Made by a program: the position numbers and the translations under genes. Shown here piece by piece: positions 10,476 through 21,360 of a stretch of DNA of 64,000 nucleotides (within the stretch, counting starts at the first letter, position 1; the number at the start of each line of letters is the position of its first letter). The stretch covers positions 48,557,212-48,621,211 of the forward strand of contig CM046451.1 in NCBI GenBank assembly GCA_025506515.1. Reading direction: 5' to 3'. Under the pieces are notes generated by a model. That model worked only from the letters and a program-made list of their open reading frames with translations, was not told the DNA's origin and did not search any database. The DNA is from Flaveria trinervia. Its lineage: Eukaryota > Streptophyta > Magnoliopsida > Asterales > Asteraceae.

Positions 10476-11330
10476 TGGTAAGAGCGCCACCACCAAAACC
10501 AGCGGAGAAGAAGCAAAAGGTTGCTTCGAATGACCCATGCTTTAAGTGTGGGGAGATTGGACATTGGGCAAGAAATTACCCAGTCCATCTCAAAGAGTTG
10601 CAAGCAAAGAGGGATGCCGGGAAAACCTCACGTACAATTTTCATCATTCATATTAATCTAAATTTAATATCCTCTAACACATGGGTATTGGATACTGGAT
10701 GTGGAACTCACATTTGCAACTTATTACAGGGGTTCAAAAGAAGTAAGGACTTCAAGAAAGAGGATGCTAGCCTCTACATGGGGAATGGGGCAAAAGTTCA
10801 AGTTGAAGGCGGAGGGGACTACATCTTAAAGCTTCCAAATGGTATGGAAGCAATTTTGAATAATATTTTGCATGCTCCTAGTTTGACTAGGAACATTATT
10901 TCTGTTGCCCAATTAAGACAATGTGGTTATGTTTTGACATTTATTGAAAATCAAATTCATGTTTTCTTTAAATGGCATATTTTATTTTAAAGCTATTCCT
11001 ATTAATGTTATTTATGAATTGGTTTGTGAAAACACATTATATGATAGCTCATTGTACCAAACCACCACTAAGAAACTCAAATTGGATTTGAGTGATACCT
11101 ATCTTTGGCATTGCCTTCTTGGTCATATAAACAAGAAGCGCATACAAACACTTCAAAAGAATGGTCTTTTAAAAGAAATGAATATGATTCATTCAATGTA
11201 TGTGAATCTTGTTTACAAGGTAAAATGACTAAGGCACCTTTTCGTGGCATGTCCGAAAGGGCAAAAGATTTATTAGGCATCATACATTCGGATGTATGTG
11301 GTCCTTTTAAACTAATGACTAGGTACCATG
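10476..11330 (+). pseudogene. Nucleocapsid, protease and integrase start of element A; cut by element C
   Basis: A zinc knuckle at about 10538-10580 reads CFKCGEIGHWARNYP: the last cysteine of CX2CX4HX4C is tyrosine. Protease follows with the active site WVLDTGCGTH (about 10680) and NGMEAILNNILHAPSLTRN. The pre-integrase region (LWHCLLGHINKKRI, 11100) and the zinc region CESCLQGKMTKAPF lead to the first integrase aspartate in IIHSDVCGPF (about 11280). The frame is broken near 10980. At 11331 C begins, and the integrase continues at 25886. Confidence 0.82.
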
Positions 11331-12239
11331 TGTGAATCCAAGGATCGCAATCAGGAATTATCAGTGTCGGTTGATGGCAAGTCAACGTTTGCAGAATCAA
11401 CGTTAATTTTGTTTAATTGTTTGTAATAACTTTAAATATCAATAAATATTCAAGAACACACTCAAATAAACATAATTAATGAGTAATAAGTATTTCATTA
11501 GAATATGTTAATGATTACAAATATAATGAATGAATGATATCAAAGTATGTTATGTTATGACGCCTGCTAGGGTTTGATTGAGTGACTATGATGTGATTGT
11601 CGGATTGCTATGGCTGTTGCTGTTCAATCAATCGTCTAAACAATTGTCTCTTGAATCGAAACCTAGGATCCATATATATAGACAATGATGTTTCAGTTAT
11701 AGGAAACACCAGATCTCTTGGGATTTGATTTGTTTTAGTTAAGGAATCATCGGATTTTCGGGATTCGCATAACTACCTTGTTGACTTGTTGACTTGTAAC
11801 ACTTGTATTATACAAGTGTTTGGACTCCGTAGGAATAGTGTCTTGAGTTGGAATTTTTCTTCCGTAGATGATTTGTTCTTCCGTAGATGATTTGTTCTTC
11901 CGTAGATGATTTGTTCTTCCGTAGAAGTCTTGTTCTTTCGAAGGAAACTTGTTCTTTTCCGGTTGTTTATCCACAGAGGATCTTCGAATGTAAGGTTACT
12001 TGTAAGAAACATATCTACAGAAGAACAAAATGTTCATCCGTAGATGTTTCTTAGTCAATTTCAGAATTTGACGAAGTATTATGTTTGTACCTGCAATTAT
12101 CCATAACACACATATATGGGTTAGCATATATAATTAATGCATGCATAATAAATGACAAGTACAAATATTTATTACAAGAATTGATTAAAGTTCTAAGCCT
12201 ATACAAATTGATCAAGACCTATAAGTCCTAGATCTAACA
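11331..12239 (-). repeat. 3' LTR of element C, with CCGTAGATG array
   Basis: Plus-strand ends are TGTGAATCC and GATCTAACA, identical to those of the partner LTR at 24998-25885. On the plus strand the motif TTCTTCCGTAGATG and variants recur at 11868-12050, with TGTTCATCCGTAGATG near 12030. A TATATATA box lies at 11671-11681, downstream on the minus strand. It lies in the integrase gene of A. Confidence 0.92.
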
Positions 12240-12242
12240 ATA

Positions 12243-12253
12243 CTCCCCCTTAG
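12243..12253 (-). promoter_or_regulatory. Polypurine tract of element C
   Basis: The minus strand reads TAAGGGGGAGTA directly before the LTR start TGTTAGATC. It primes plus-strand DNA synthesis in copia elements. Confidence 0.8.
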
Positions 12254-12469
12254 GCTTAAATCCTTGTAATCAATCCTTCAAAACAGAAAGCTCCTTGACT
12301 CTGGAAATGATCTTGTTGTAGAAGTAAGACACAGCAGTCTTCTAATCATCATACCCGTAGTTGATCTTCATCTTACTAAACTTCTTTAGAGTCTCAAAGC
12401 TTATCCCCAGAACATCTTCCTTTGTAGTGAGTGTGTCTAACACATGTTGTTATTCACCACTTCTAGCTC

Positions 12470-13473
12470 ATCTTGCTCTCAAATTCTGAGTTCTATGAAT
12501 TCATTAAAAGTTGTTCCCTTCAGCAGTCCAGCATTGAATCTTCTTCTTTTGTAGGCTTTGGCATGTAATTTGTCAATCACTTCTATCATATGGACATGCA
12601 GGAAAAAATCATTTTGTGCTTTTTCATCAGCCAACTTAGGAAAGAATTTGTCATTAAGGTACGAGGTGTAGCTGGGATGAAGTAATTCATTTCCACAGGA
12701 TCAAAGATCCTGATCCTGTCAGCTTTCTTGTTTTCAGTATTTCTTAGCAGGACCAAATCCTTTCTTTTCTCGACATAACCCCATTCAGTTATAGGGTATG
12801 TGAATTAAGTCCCTTCAATGCATTTGATTCCTGTTGTAGTTCTACTGTTGTAGCCAACCCTCTTCAAGAATTCATCACCTATATATTCTAAGGGATTGGA
12901 CTTGTATCTTTTAAGCCCTTTGATTCTCTTCTGATGCTCTGCATCTTCTCTTTTAGCTTCTCTGAGGACATTAACTTTAAACTTAGTCTTGAGTTTTCCT
13001 ACTAGAGTTGAGAAGTCTCTTCCTCTAGGGTGAATTGGATAATTGCAGATGATCAGGCTTTGAAGATCTTTGATGTCATTCTCTCGTAGACTCACCACTG
13101 AAAATACATGAAAGTATTCAACTCTTTCAGATGTTCTTTTAATAATAGCACAATCCCAGTCTGGATCATATTTCCAGGCCATGATCCTGTTCTCTTCCAC
13201 AGAACTGGGAGTTGTGAGGTGGTCTATTAGTTGTATCAGAGTGGATTTCTGTTCAGTTATCTCCCTCACTGTAGTGCCAAGTGGCCATACTTTGCCCGAT
13301 ATTACTTCTCTTGGCTCTATGATCAATTTGTCCTTCCTTTTATGCGGATCTTTAGATTCAAGTGTTATAGGTTCAGCATGAAGTTTGCTTTGTTGCTCAT
13401 AGGATGGATGTAGAGCTTCAGTTCTGAATTTTACACCAGTATCTAGCTCAACTTTCATCACATGCTCCATCAT
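12470..13473 (-). pseudogene. Extra ORF (aORF) of element C, C-terminal domain
   Basis: The open part is 12805-13473. It has RIMAWKYDPDWDCAIIKR and then EYFHVFSVVSLREND, which matches the extra ORF of D (KIIAWKYDE...DVYHFYSSNIAL, 36860-36990) and of B (RIIAWAYFEDL, 50264-50300). Below 12805 the coding resemblance goes on in other frames: RIRIFDPVEMNY (B has TIRVFDPMWL) and a GLLKG-like stretch (D has GILAGKLKSS), so the domain reaches about 12470. No known enzyme motif is seen. The repeated W/Y-rich block suggests a real folded domain. Confidence 0.65.
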
Positions 13474-14763
13474 CCTTCTAAGTTCTCCTACTGACCTTCC
13501 CTTAAGCTTATATCGTTTGTAGTTATGGCCTTATAACCAACAAGTCATGTTGTATTACTCAGCTTAGCTGTGTCACAATGCCCCAACTCCTTCTTTATCT
13601 TCTGGATGGATTGAAAGGTGCTGAAAGCTTAATAGTCACAATTTGGAATCATAAAGCTTGCAAGTTCAAATTCCTTCAATGTGTTCTTCATCTCAGACAT
13701 ATTCATCCTTTCAACCATGTCATATGGAAATCCATGGTTGATCAGGGTCATAAACATAGCAGATTCAGGCATCTCTTCCATGATGTATTTTGATGTAAGA
13801 AGAACATCAGTCTTTGATTCTTCTTGAGCTTTGTCAGGTTCATCTTCAATCAACTCTTTACATTCAGCATCACTGTCATCATCCTGGTGAGAGAAGACTT
13901 CATACTAGATAAATCTATTAAGATGTGTGTTCATGAGATATGAGCTTTTGTTTCTTGGAAGAACTTTCATCAGTTTTCATCTTCTTCTCTGTAGCACCAA
14001 GATACTTTCTCTTCCTCGAGTACAGAATTAGCTCTTTTGATTCCTCGGCAGATTGTTTTGTTTGATGAGTTGAAACATCAGCATTTGACTCTAATGCACA
14101 GATCTTCGTGTTGAGCTGCTCAATCTCTTCTTCTTTTCTTTTTATCACATTTGATTAAGCAAAGATAGAGTTATTTGCTTGTTCAAGCTCCATCATCATC
14201 CTTTCTTTTTCTTCCTTTTTAGTTTCTGTTGACTCTTTAAGCTCAGACTCCTTATCAAGTAGAGCATTAATAACTTCATTATTGCATTGAGCATCTTCTT
14301 TTAGCCTTTTTATTCTAGCTTCTTGTTTCATCAGCTCTTCATCCTTTTCTCTGATCACTCCCTTCAGCTCCTGTATTCTTTGCTTTCTTTTATTCGATTT
14401 CAGCACTAGCTTCTTGTACTCAGCAACCAGATAACTCTTGCTAACAGAGATATCAATATCACTTAGATCATCTTCATTGTATGTAATTACATCAACATAA
14501 TTTGCCTCTTCTTCTCTTTCCTCGTGATGAGAAGCAATCTCATGATCTGTTACTTCTTTATGTGTTACACTTGCTGAGCTTGAACTGGAATCAATAGCTT
14601 GATCTTCCGGTTCTTCATGTGGTTGTTGTTGTTGTTGTTGATGGTCAGTGACACGAGATACTAGTTTAGTTTCATTTGAGAGTACAGGGGATTTTGTTTT
14701 GGATAATGACAATTCAACTGCACTTGCTTGTGAGGCTAACTCTGTCTCCGAGTGTAAATGCTC
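13474..14763 (-). pseudogene. Extra ORF (aORF) of element C, coiled-coil region
   Basis: Two frames (14155-14712 and 13918-14148) encode a poly-Gln/acidic stretch and then long heptad-rich segments: LMKQEARIKRLKED, LLDKESELKEST, RKEEEIEQLNTKICALESN, ending in a Lys-rich run (KKMKTDESSSKKQKL). The coiled coil sits in the same place, between the acidic middle and the C-terminal domain, as in D and B. Stops and shifts lie near 14150 and 13860. Between 13474 and 13900 the reading is degraded (an acidic stretch with EESKTDVLL). Confidence 0.6.
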
Positions 14764-15915
14764 TCAATGGCTGAATTTTTTGGATTTGGAGGTTGTTGAT
14801 AAAGTTGCATTTGAAGCTGATTTGGTGATTGGGGTTGGATGGGAGAGATTAGTTCTGTGTTTTGGCTCGCTGGAGATTATGGTTGAGATGTTTGTTATTG
14901 ATTTGGTGATTGATGGTGGATTGGAGAGATTGGTTCTGTGTTTTGGCTGGCTGGAGATATGGTTGGGATGTTTGTTGTTGATTTGGTGATTGATGGTGGA
15001 TTGGAGACATTGGTTCAGTGTTTTGGCTTGCTGGTGAATTTGGTAAGGATGATTGAGGTTGATGATGTATGGGTGATATAACAGGTGAATGAGTGTCTTG
15101 AACCGAATTGGCTGGAGAGTCCTCATGTTGATCTTCCCACACAAGCTCTTGAGGAATATTTGTAGTAGCATCAACCACATGTGCAAACATGTCCATGTCA
15201 CCTCCTTCATATTTACCAGAAATTTTGTTCAGAACAGATCTGCCAAGGTGCGCTTGAACAAACACACCACCATCCATAGAAGTTCCAGGATGATCCGCAT
15301 TGATGATTAGTTGAAGAAACCTTGGAAACATATACATCTTATCAGCCTTGTGCACTTTAATGTGATCACATAGGCAGTTGAAGATGTACGTTGAGTAATT
15401 GTAGGTTCTTCCCTCAAAAATACCAATGATGCCAGAAGAGATATGTCTTGAAAATCTATCATGGCCAGATTTTCTGTTTGAAATGCACTTCAGATATGTG
15501 TGACAGAGAAACCTGTATGGCTTACATAATCTTCCTTTCTTGATTTCTCCCTTTTCAAAATCACCATCATACCCCATCATGAGAGAAAAACTTTCTCTAT
15601 ATATTCATTTTTGAACACATCAGGGTGTCCGGCTTCAACATCTCCCAACTCAAGAACTCTTCTTACTGTTTGTTCATCGATTCCCAGCCTTCGATTTTTA
15701 ACATCAGCAACAATAACTTCACCATCTTCTTCTACATATGCAGAGTTCCATAAATCAATAATATGTGATCGATAAATCACAGGCTCTGCTGACAAGGCAT
15801 AGGATAGTCTTGATCTTCTTAGATATCTGATTATTTCTTGAAACCCTTCTGAAACAAGATCGTTAGGGTTTAAGAAGGCACACACATTGCGTTCTCTCGC
15901 AAATCTATTATCCAT
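14764..15915 (-). pseudogene. Extra ORF (aORF) of element C, N-terminal domain and repeat region
   Basis: I place the start at the ATG at 15915 (MDNRFARERNVCAFL) because it aligns with the starts in B (HNICAHL) and E (HNCVAYL); an in-frame ATG also exists at 16005. The domain has GFQEIIRYLRRSRLSYAL, VIYRSHIIDLW, VRRVLELGD, then after a frameshift near 15580 CHTYLKCISNRKSGHDRFS, TYNYSTYIFNCL and MFPRFLQLIINADHP. The last motif is shared with B, D and E. From about 15130 it turns into Pro/His/Gln-rich repeats (SPIHHQ). Position and orientation match the envelope-like ORF of Sireviruses, but no signal peptide or membrane helix is evident. Confidence 0.7.
14820..15070 (-). repeat. Tandem repeat of about 80 bp in the aORF of C
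   Basis: Three units, marked by GAGAGATTnGTTCTGTGTTT at 14843, 14924 and 15004 on the plus strand, have periods of 81 and 80 bases. The 80-base step shifts the frame, so the repeat tract probably ends the long frame here. It encodes the SPIHHQ-type low-complexity stretch. Confidence 0.75.
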
Positions 15916-16005
15916 CTCATCATAAAAAGAAGATTTCGTTAGAATCACATTATTGGTATAAGAATACGAATAGTTGTGAGATAAAACATGAATCAAGCAG
16001 TTCAT

Positions 16006-16535
16006 TCTTGAATATTACGACATGTTTTACCTTAATAACAGCAGATTAGGAACACAGAGATATGTTCGTTTAATGTTTTGATGTGGTAAAATTTTAAATG
16101 CTATGGAAGGGGGAAAAGTTTGTTGTCAGTGAGTTTTTCTAGGTTTGAAAAGTGAGCTGAAAAAGTGAATAATGAATTTGTAGAAGTCAAACCACATCAT
16201 TTATACTTTCAGACAAATTAATTTTATCTCATTAATTAAGTGGGACCCTCAACGTATTCTTCCACAGAACATCTACGGATCAACAACATCTGCTGATGAA
16301 GTGTAACTTACATTTTCACAGATTACCAAACTGTAAAATTAAATTACATTTGTTGATCTTTGTTCATCTGTAGTTTACCAATCTACGGATAAACATTTAA
16401 GTTTTCCACATTGTAGCTTCTGCTGATGCTTAAGATAGCACTGTAGCTTCTGCTGATGTTTAAGATAGCACTGTAGCTTCTGCTGATGATTAAGATAGCA
16501 CTGTAGCTTCTGCTGATGCTTAAGATAGCACAATG
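16006..16535 (-). promoter_or_regulatory. Internal U3-like promoter of the aORF in element C, with four 30-bp repeats
   Basis: A TATA box (TATAAAT on the minus strand, 16199-16205) lies upstream of the aORF start. Further upstream are CATCTACGGAT (about 16272 and 16380), the complement of the LTR motif ATCCGTAGATG, and GTTCATCTGTAG. Four perfect-length 30-bp repeats follow at 16411-16530 (core GTAGCTTCTGCTGATG). Order and motif mirror the LTR of the same element. Promoter activity is inferred. Confidence 0.6.
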
Positions 16536-17741
16536 CAGAGAAATATTGTTGTATGTATGGTCCAAGTCGATTAGTTAGAACCATTTATTGCTTTAAGACC
16601 TTGTTGACTTTGTATACATGGCAATTTAGCATAAGAAAGTTGAAAATGATTTTAATAAAATTTTCATGTATCCAGAAGATAAGATGATGCTTAGATTCCA
16701 ATTCCATCAAATTGATAATGAGATAGACAATGCTGCTTATTGAAAAACTTAAATTCATGTATTCTACTCCCCCTAAATTTGTGATTAATCGTGAAATTAA
16801 GCATTTATCATAAATTTCTTTAAGAGGAATAACATGATTTTTAACTATATGATGATGATCAGACATATATACACATATGTGGGATCATACTATAATACTA
16901 AGCCTCTTCCTGATGAGTTATTTTGTTGAATTGATACCTAAACAAAGTTCTGATTGCAAGTATATTGTCCACTTAAATCCATACAAGAGCTCATGTATCA
17001 ACTAGGCATGCTAATTATCATGTTTTCATATTGATTTGGAAATAACTGTTATGGGCTTCACATTCAATTCACAAAGATTTTGTCCTCCCTTTCCAAGTCA
17101 AATCATCACTTTTTCACACTTAAGAACTATGTACTTTAGGTTATAAGTTCTATCTTGAGAGGCATTTGGCATCTCATTAATGCAATGATGTAAAAGCTCA
17201 AGATAATATACAATTGATCACATAGGATTCTTTTGAGAGCTTAGATATGATCATCATCAGGTCACCAGGTCTTTACTTAGGTAAAATAGAGGTGCCTTTA
17301 ACCCAGGTCTTTGTTTACACAAAACATAAGGATGATGAGGATCATGATCTTTTCACCCTTTGTAACTGAACTTGAGTTTGGTGATGGTACACCCAGGTCT
17401 TTGTTTACATAAAACAGATGGAGTATGACTTGAAAAGATAACTATTATAAAGTGTTGGTACATGGTGTGTTTAGATAAGTGATTTGGTCACATCAGAAAA
17501 AGACTCACCTTGTATTCTCAAAATGAACTTCCCACAAACAATCACTTTGGCATTATGTTTGGCATGGAATCAGTTTAGTTTCCACTCAAGATGAATCTAC
17601 TCACATATCAAGAAACTTGCTGAGATTTATTGTTGTTTATGAATTCAGGAATAAGCAAAGCTATAGTGTACTATCATTTCTTATGCATATGTCATGCTTA
17701 AGCATCATTACACACAATATTTTGTTTGTTTAATTTGATTA
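16536..17741 (-). other. Spacer between RNase H and internal promoter of element C
   Basis: Non-coding. The phrase CCCAGGTCTTTGTTTACA appears at 17302 and 17391 with a shorter variant at 17262; on the minus strand it reads TGTAAACAAAGACCTGGG. It may correspond to the CACTGACC(T)GG motif in the spacers of B and D. Otherwise AT-rich without features. Confidence 0.5.
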
Positions 17742-19309
17742 ATCTAAGTTAATCATGCCTAGAGACTCAACTACAAAATTAAATCTGACTGAATCAAAGG
17801 CCTTAGTGAATAAATCAGCAAGCTGATTTGTTGTATCCACTTTGACTAACTTAATCAATCCCTTTTCTGAGCAATCTCTCAAAAAAATGATATATTATCT
17901 CAATATGTTTTGTTTTACTATGTTGCACAGGATTAGCAGTGATAAACATAGCAGCAAAATTGTCTATATAAATGAAGTTTGAAGGAAGTTGTAACCATAG
18001 TCAAGCAATTGGTTTTGCAACCAAAGAACTTCAGAGCAACCAGCTGAAGCAGCTATGTACTCAGCCTCAGCTGTGGATACAGAAACATTGGTTTGTTTCT
18101 TGCACTGCCATGATACTAGCCTTGGTCTAATGAATTGACATCCACTTGTTGATTTTCTGTTACTATTACATCCACCATAGTCACTGTCTGAGTATGAGTA
18201 GAGTGTAAAGCCTCCATCCTTTGGATACCAAAGACCAAGTCTTGGTATTCCTTTGAGGTTTTTGAAAATCCCTTTTACAACATTGAGATAAGACTCATTG
18301 GGATCAGATTGGTACCTAGCACATACACACACAACAAACATAATATTAGGTCTACTCGCAGTTAAATACATAAGTGAACCTATCATTGATCTATATAATT
18401 TTCGATCAATAGATTTTCCAGAAGGATGAGAAACAATCTTATCAATTATTGATGCTGATGTTTTGCATGAGGATACTTCAGCAAGATTGTATTTCTTCAG
18501 AACTTGATGTAAGTATTTTTCTTGATTGATGAAGATCCCATCTGATTTTTGATGAAATTGAAGGCTAACGAAGAAGGTTAATTCACCCATTGAACTCATC
18601 TGAAATTTAGATTTCATCAGCTCTTCAAAATTTACACACAATCTCTTATTAGTTGAACTAAATATAATGTCACCAACAAATATTTGAACTACTAAGAGAT
18701 CTTGATGTTCTTGTTTGAGAAAGAGTGTCTGATCAATAGTTCCCCTGTTGTAGCCATGGTTGGGCAAGAAAGATGATAGTGTTTCATACCATTTTCTTGG
18801 TGCTTGATGAAGACCATACAAGGCTTTATCTAGTTTGTATACCTTATGGGGATAATGAGGATCTTCAAAACCAGGGGGTTATGACACTAAACCTCCTCAT
18901 CAATTTTCCCATATAAGAATGCACACTTGACATCCATCTCATACACAATAAACTTCTTATATGATGCATAGGCCAGAAACACTCTTATGGCCTCAATTCT
19001 TACAACTGGTGCAAAAACTTCATCATAGTCTACTCCTTCTTCTTGAGTATATACTTGTGCAAACAACCATGCTTTGTTTCTCACAATAATCCCTCTATCA
19101 TCCAGTTTGTTTTTGTATAGCCATCTTGTTCCAATAGGATGTTGACGTTCAGGCAAATCAACTAGAGACCATACCTTTTGCTTTCTAAACAGTTGAAGCT
19201 CTTCTTGCATAGTTTCAATCCAACTATTTTCTTTTAAAGCAAAAGTTGATGTTTGGAGGGACCATTTGAGAAAGAAAACAACTGAAGAGACAAAGGTTGG
19301 CAGTACCAC
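17742..19309 (-). pseudogene. Reverse transcriptase and RNase H of element C, broken
   Basis: RT starts at 19309 (NSWIETMQEELQLFRKQKVWSLV, then GTRWLYKNKLDDRG, DYDEVFAPVVRIEAIRVFLAYAS, YEMDVKCAFLYG). After a break near 18821-18887 it continues with MYGLHQAPRKWYETL. The catalytic YVDD-type motif reads FVGDIIF (about 18680): the first aspartate is glycine. RNase H has SYSDSDYGGC and STAEAEYIAAS with its acidic residues present, and the end (SLGMINLD-like) is near 17742. Sirevirus type. Confidence 0.85.
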
Positions 19310-20033
19310 TTTGGCTCCTTATAGTTCTCTTTGCAAGATTTCCAGTGATGTTGCTGATTGGATGAGTCTTATGGATTCTCATTAACGGAGTTGATTCAAC
19401 TGGTATAGATGATTCTAGGTTAGTCATTTCCATTGCCTCACACTGATCCAACTCAGGTTGAGAGTTTAAGAAATAGTCAAAATGTTCAACATGAGTTGAA
19501 GGATCATGAGAGTCTTCAGTATGGGTTGCAGGAGCATCTCCAGTTTTTGTTTGCTCTTCTATAGGAACTTCTCCGGATACATTTTGCTCTTCCGTAGGAA
19601 CTTCTCCACATACATTATGCTCTTCTATAGGAACTTCTCCGGATACATTTTGCTCTTCCGTAGGAATTTCTCCGGATACATTTTGTTCTTCCGTAGGAAC
19701 TTCTCCGGAAGCATTTTGCTCATCCATAGGAAATTCTCCCGATGATAACTGAGGACATGAATCATTTCCGATGTTCGTTGCATTCACTTGAGAGTCTGGT
19801 TTTAGTGAAGGGATAGTATGCACATCTCCGGATGCACCATGTTCATTTCCAAATGTAGTATGTGCTGCTACTGATGTGTTTTCACCCGAGGATGGGGGTA
19901 TTCTTGGAGGATCAGCAGATAAGGTTACTTTAGTCATACGAGGTGGAACAAATGGATAACATACTTCATCAAATCCTACATTATTCAAATGATCATAGTT
20001 AAATGATTTAGATAAAGCATCTATGTCAAACAA
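19310..20033 (-). pseudogene. Integrase-RT linker of element C with six 33-bp in-frame repeats
   Basis: This open stretch joins integrase and RT. Between 19545 and 19745 it has six units of an 11-residue repeat of the form SGEVPTEEQNV. On the plus strand each unit holds TCTTCCGTAGGAACTTCTCC, which overlaps the LTR motif TCTTCCGTAG of the same element. The remaining linker is acidic and Ser/Thr-rich, ending in a TRSQSGT-like stretch before RT. The linker is normally poorly conserved in copia elements. Confidence 0.75.
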
Positions 20034-20890
20034 TCATGAAAAACCTTTAACTGACTTTGTAAATACAGTTTCATCAAAAGATACATTAACAGTCTCTTCG
20101 ACATTGTTATGTTGTGGAATATAAATTCTATATAATTTACAGGTTGAAGAGTATCCAATAAAGAAACCATCATATGCTTTTTCTGAAAATATTCCCAATG
20201 ACTCTTTTATGTTCAAAACAGTTACATGACATCCAAAGACTTTAAGATATCCTATGTATGGTTTTGTTTTAAATAAGAGCTCATAAGGAGTTTTGTTATG
20301 TTTTTTGACAATTAATGTTTTGTTTTGAACATTGCATGCAGTATTCACAACCTCAGTCCAAAAAGTGATAGGCAATTGTGAATGAGCTAGCATTGTTCTG
20401 GCTCCTTCAATGAGAGTTCTATTTCTTCTCTCAGCAACACCATTTTGTTGTGGAGTTCTTGGTGCACTAAATTGCCTTGCAATACCTTTGTTCCTGCAAA
20501 AGGAATCCAGTTCAAAATTGACAAATTCAGTACCATTATCCCTCCTAAAAATTTTAACTTTTGTATCAAGTTGATTCTCAATCTTGATCACAAAGTCCAT
20601 TAATGTTTATGATGTTTCATTTTTTTGTTTTAAGAAAAAGACCCATGTAAATCTTGTGAAATCATGAACAATCACCTCGCAATATTGCCTTTTACCAATG
20701 CTCATTACATTGGTAGGACCAAACAGATCCATGTGAAGCAATTTGAGTGGTGTAGTATTAGTATTGATAATTTTGGACTTATGTGATACTCTGTGTTGTT
20801 TTCCTTTGTAACAAGAAGAACAGTGAGTTGAGCAATGAAACTAATGGTTTGGCAATCCAATGACAGGTCATTTTTCACCAATTATTCATG
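20034..20890 (-). pseudogene. Integrase core of element C
   Basis: The open frame 20034-20600 carries the second aspartate in RRDNGTEFVNFELD, the glutamate in QQNGVAERRNRTLIEGARTM, then LPITFWTEVVNTACNVQNK, TPYELLFKTKP and GFFIGYSSTCKLYRI. The upstream part with the first aspartate (an LLHMDLFGP-type stretch) is readable at about 20720-20760 in another frame. It integrates element DNA; this copy is interrupted. Confidence 0.82.
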
Positions 20891-21360
20891 TTCTTCATGT
20901 TAGAATGGACAAGCCTTCTATGCCATAATTGAGACAAATCTTCTCATAGTTTAGATATAAGGCATGTTTTGTGAGTGAAGTGTTGTTCATATCCAAAGCA
21001 TAAGTGTTTCCTTTTCTTGCTGCTTTGAGAAGGATCCATTCTTCTGGAATAATAAATCCTCGCTTAAGAATGTAATAGTTAGTATTATCAAACAATGTGG
21101 TATACTTTTGATCACAAATTTCAGACACACTAAGTAGATTATAGTGTAATTTTCATAGTAATTTACTTTCTTAAACTTGAGCACACCATTTGTTATCATC
21201 CCTTCACCAACAATTTTACCTCCCATTTTATCCCCACCAAATGCCACATAAGAAGCATTTTTATGTTTGAAATCATGGAGAAGTGAACAGTTTCCTGTCA
21301 TATGCCTGGAATAACCACTGTCAACATACCACTTGTTGTCAGCTCTCTAATATTGTTCCT
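20891..21360 (-). pseudogene. Protease and pre-integrase region of element C
   Basis: The protease active site WYVDSGYSRHMTGN is read at about 21290-21335 on the minus strand, followed by LLHDFKHKNASYVAFGGDKMGGKIVGEG. A frameshift near 21150 separates it from the pre-integrase stretch (EDLLFQKNGS-like; EWILLKAARKGNTYALDMN at about 20960-21050). Confidence 0.78.

Noticed and set aside
12470..15915. The aORF as a host gene captured by C
   Set aside because: The same ORF recurs at the same place in B, D and E, without introns in the coding part, so it is a standing part of this element group and not a single capture.
16411..16530. A CRISPR-like array
   Set aside because: The 30-bp units are direct repeats without spacers, in a plant retrotransposon.
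16375..16584. Minus-strand frames with a repeated LKHQQKLQCY-like peptide
   Set aside because: They come from the four 30-bp repeats of the C promoter region; the 30-bp unit keeps any frame open by chance.
19506..19745. Plus-strand frame with repeated YRNFSGYILLF units
   Set aside because: Antisense shadow of the 33-bp repeats in the C linker.
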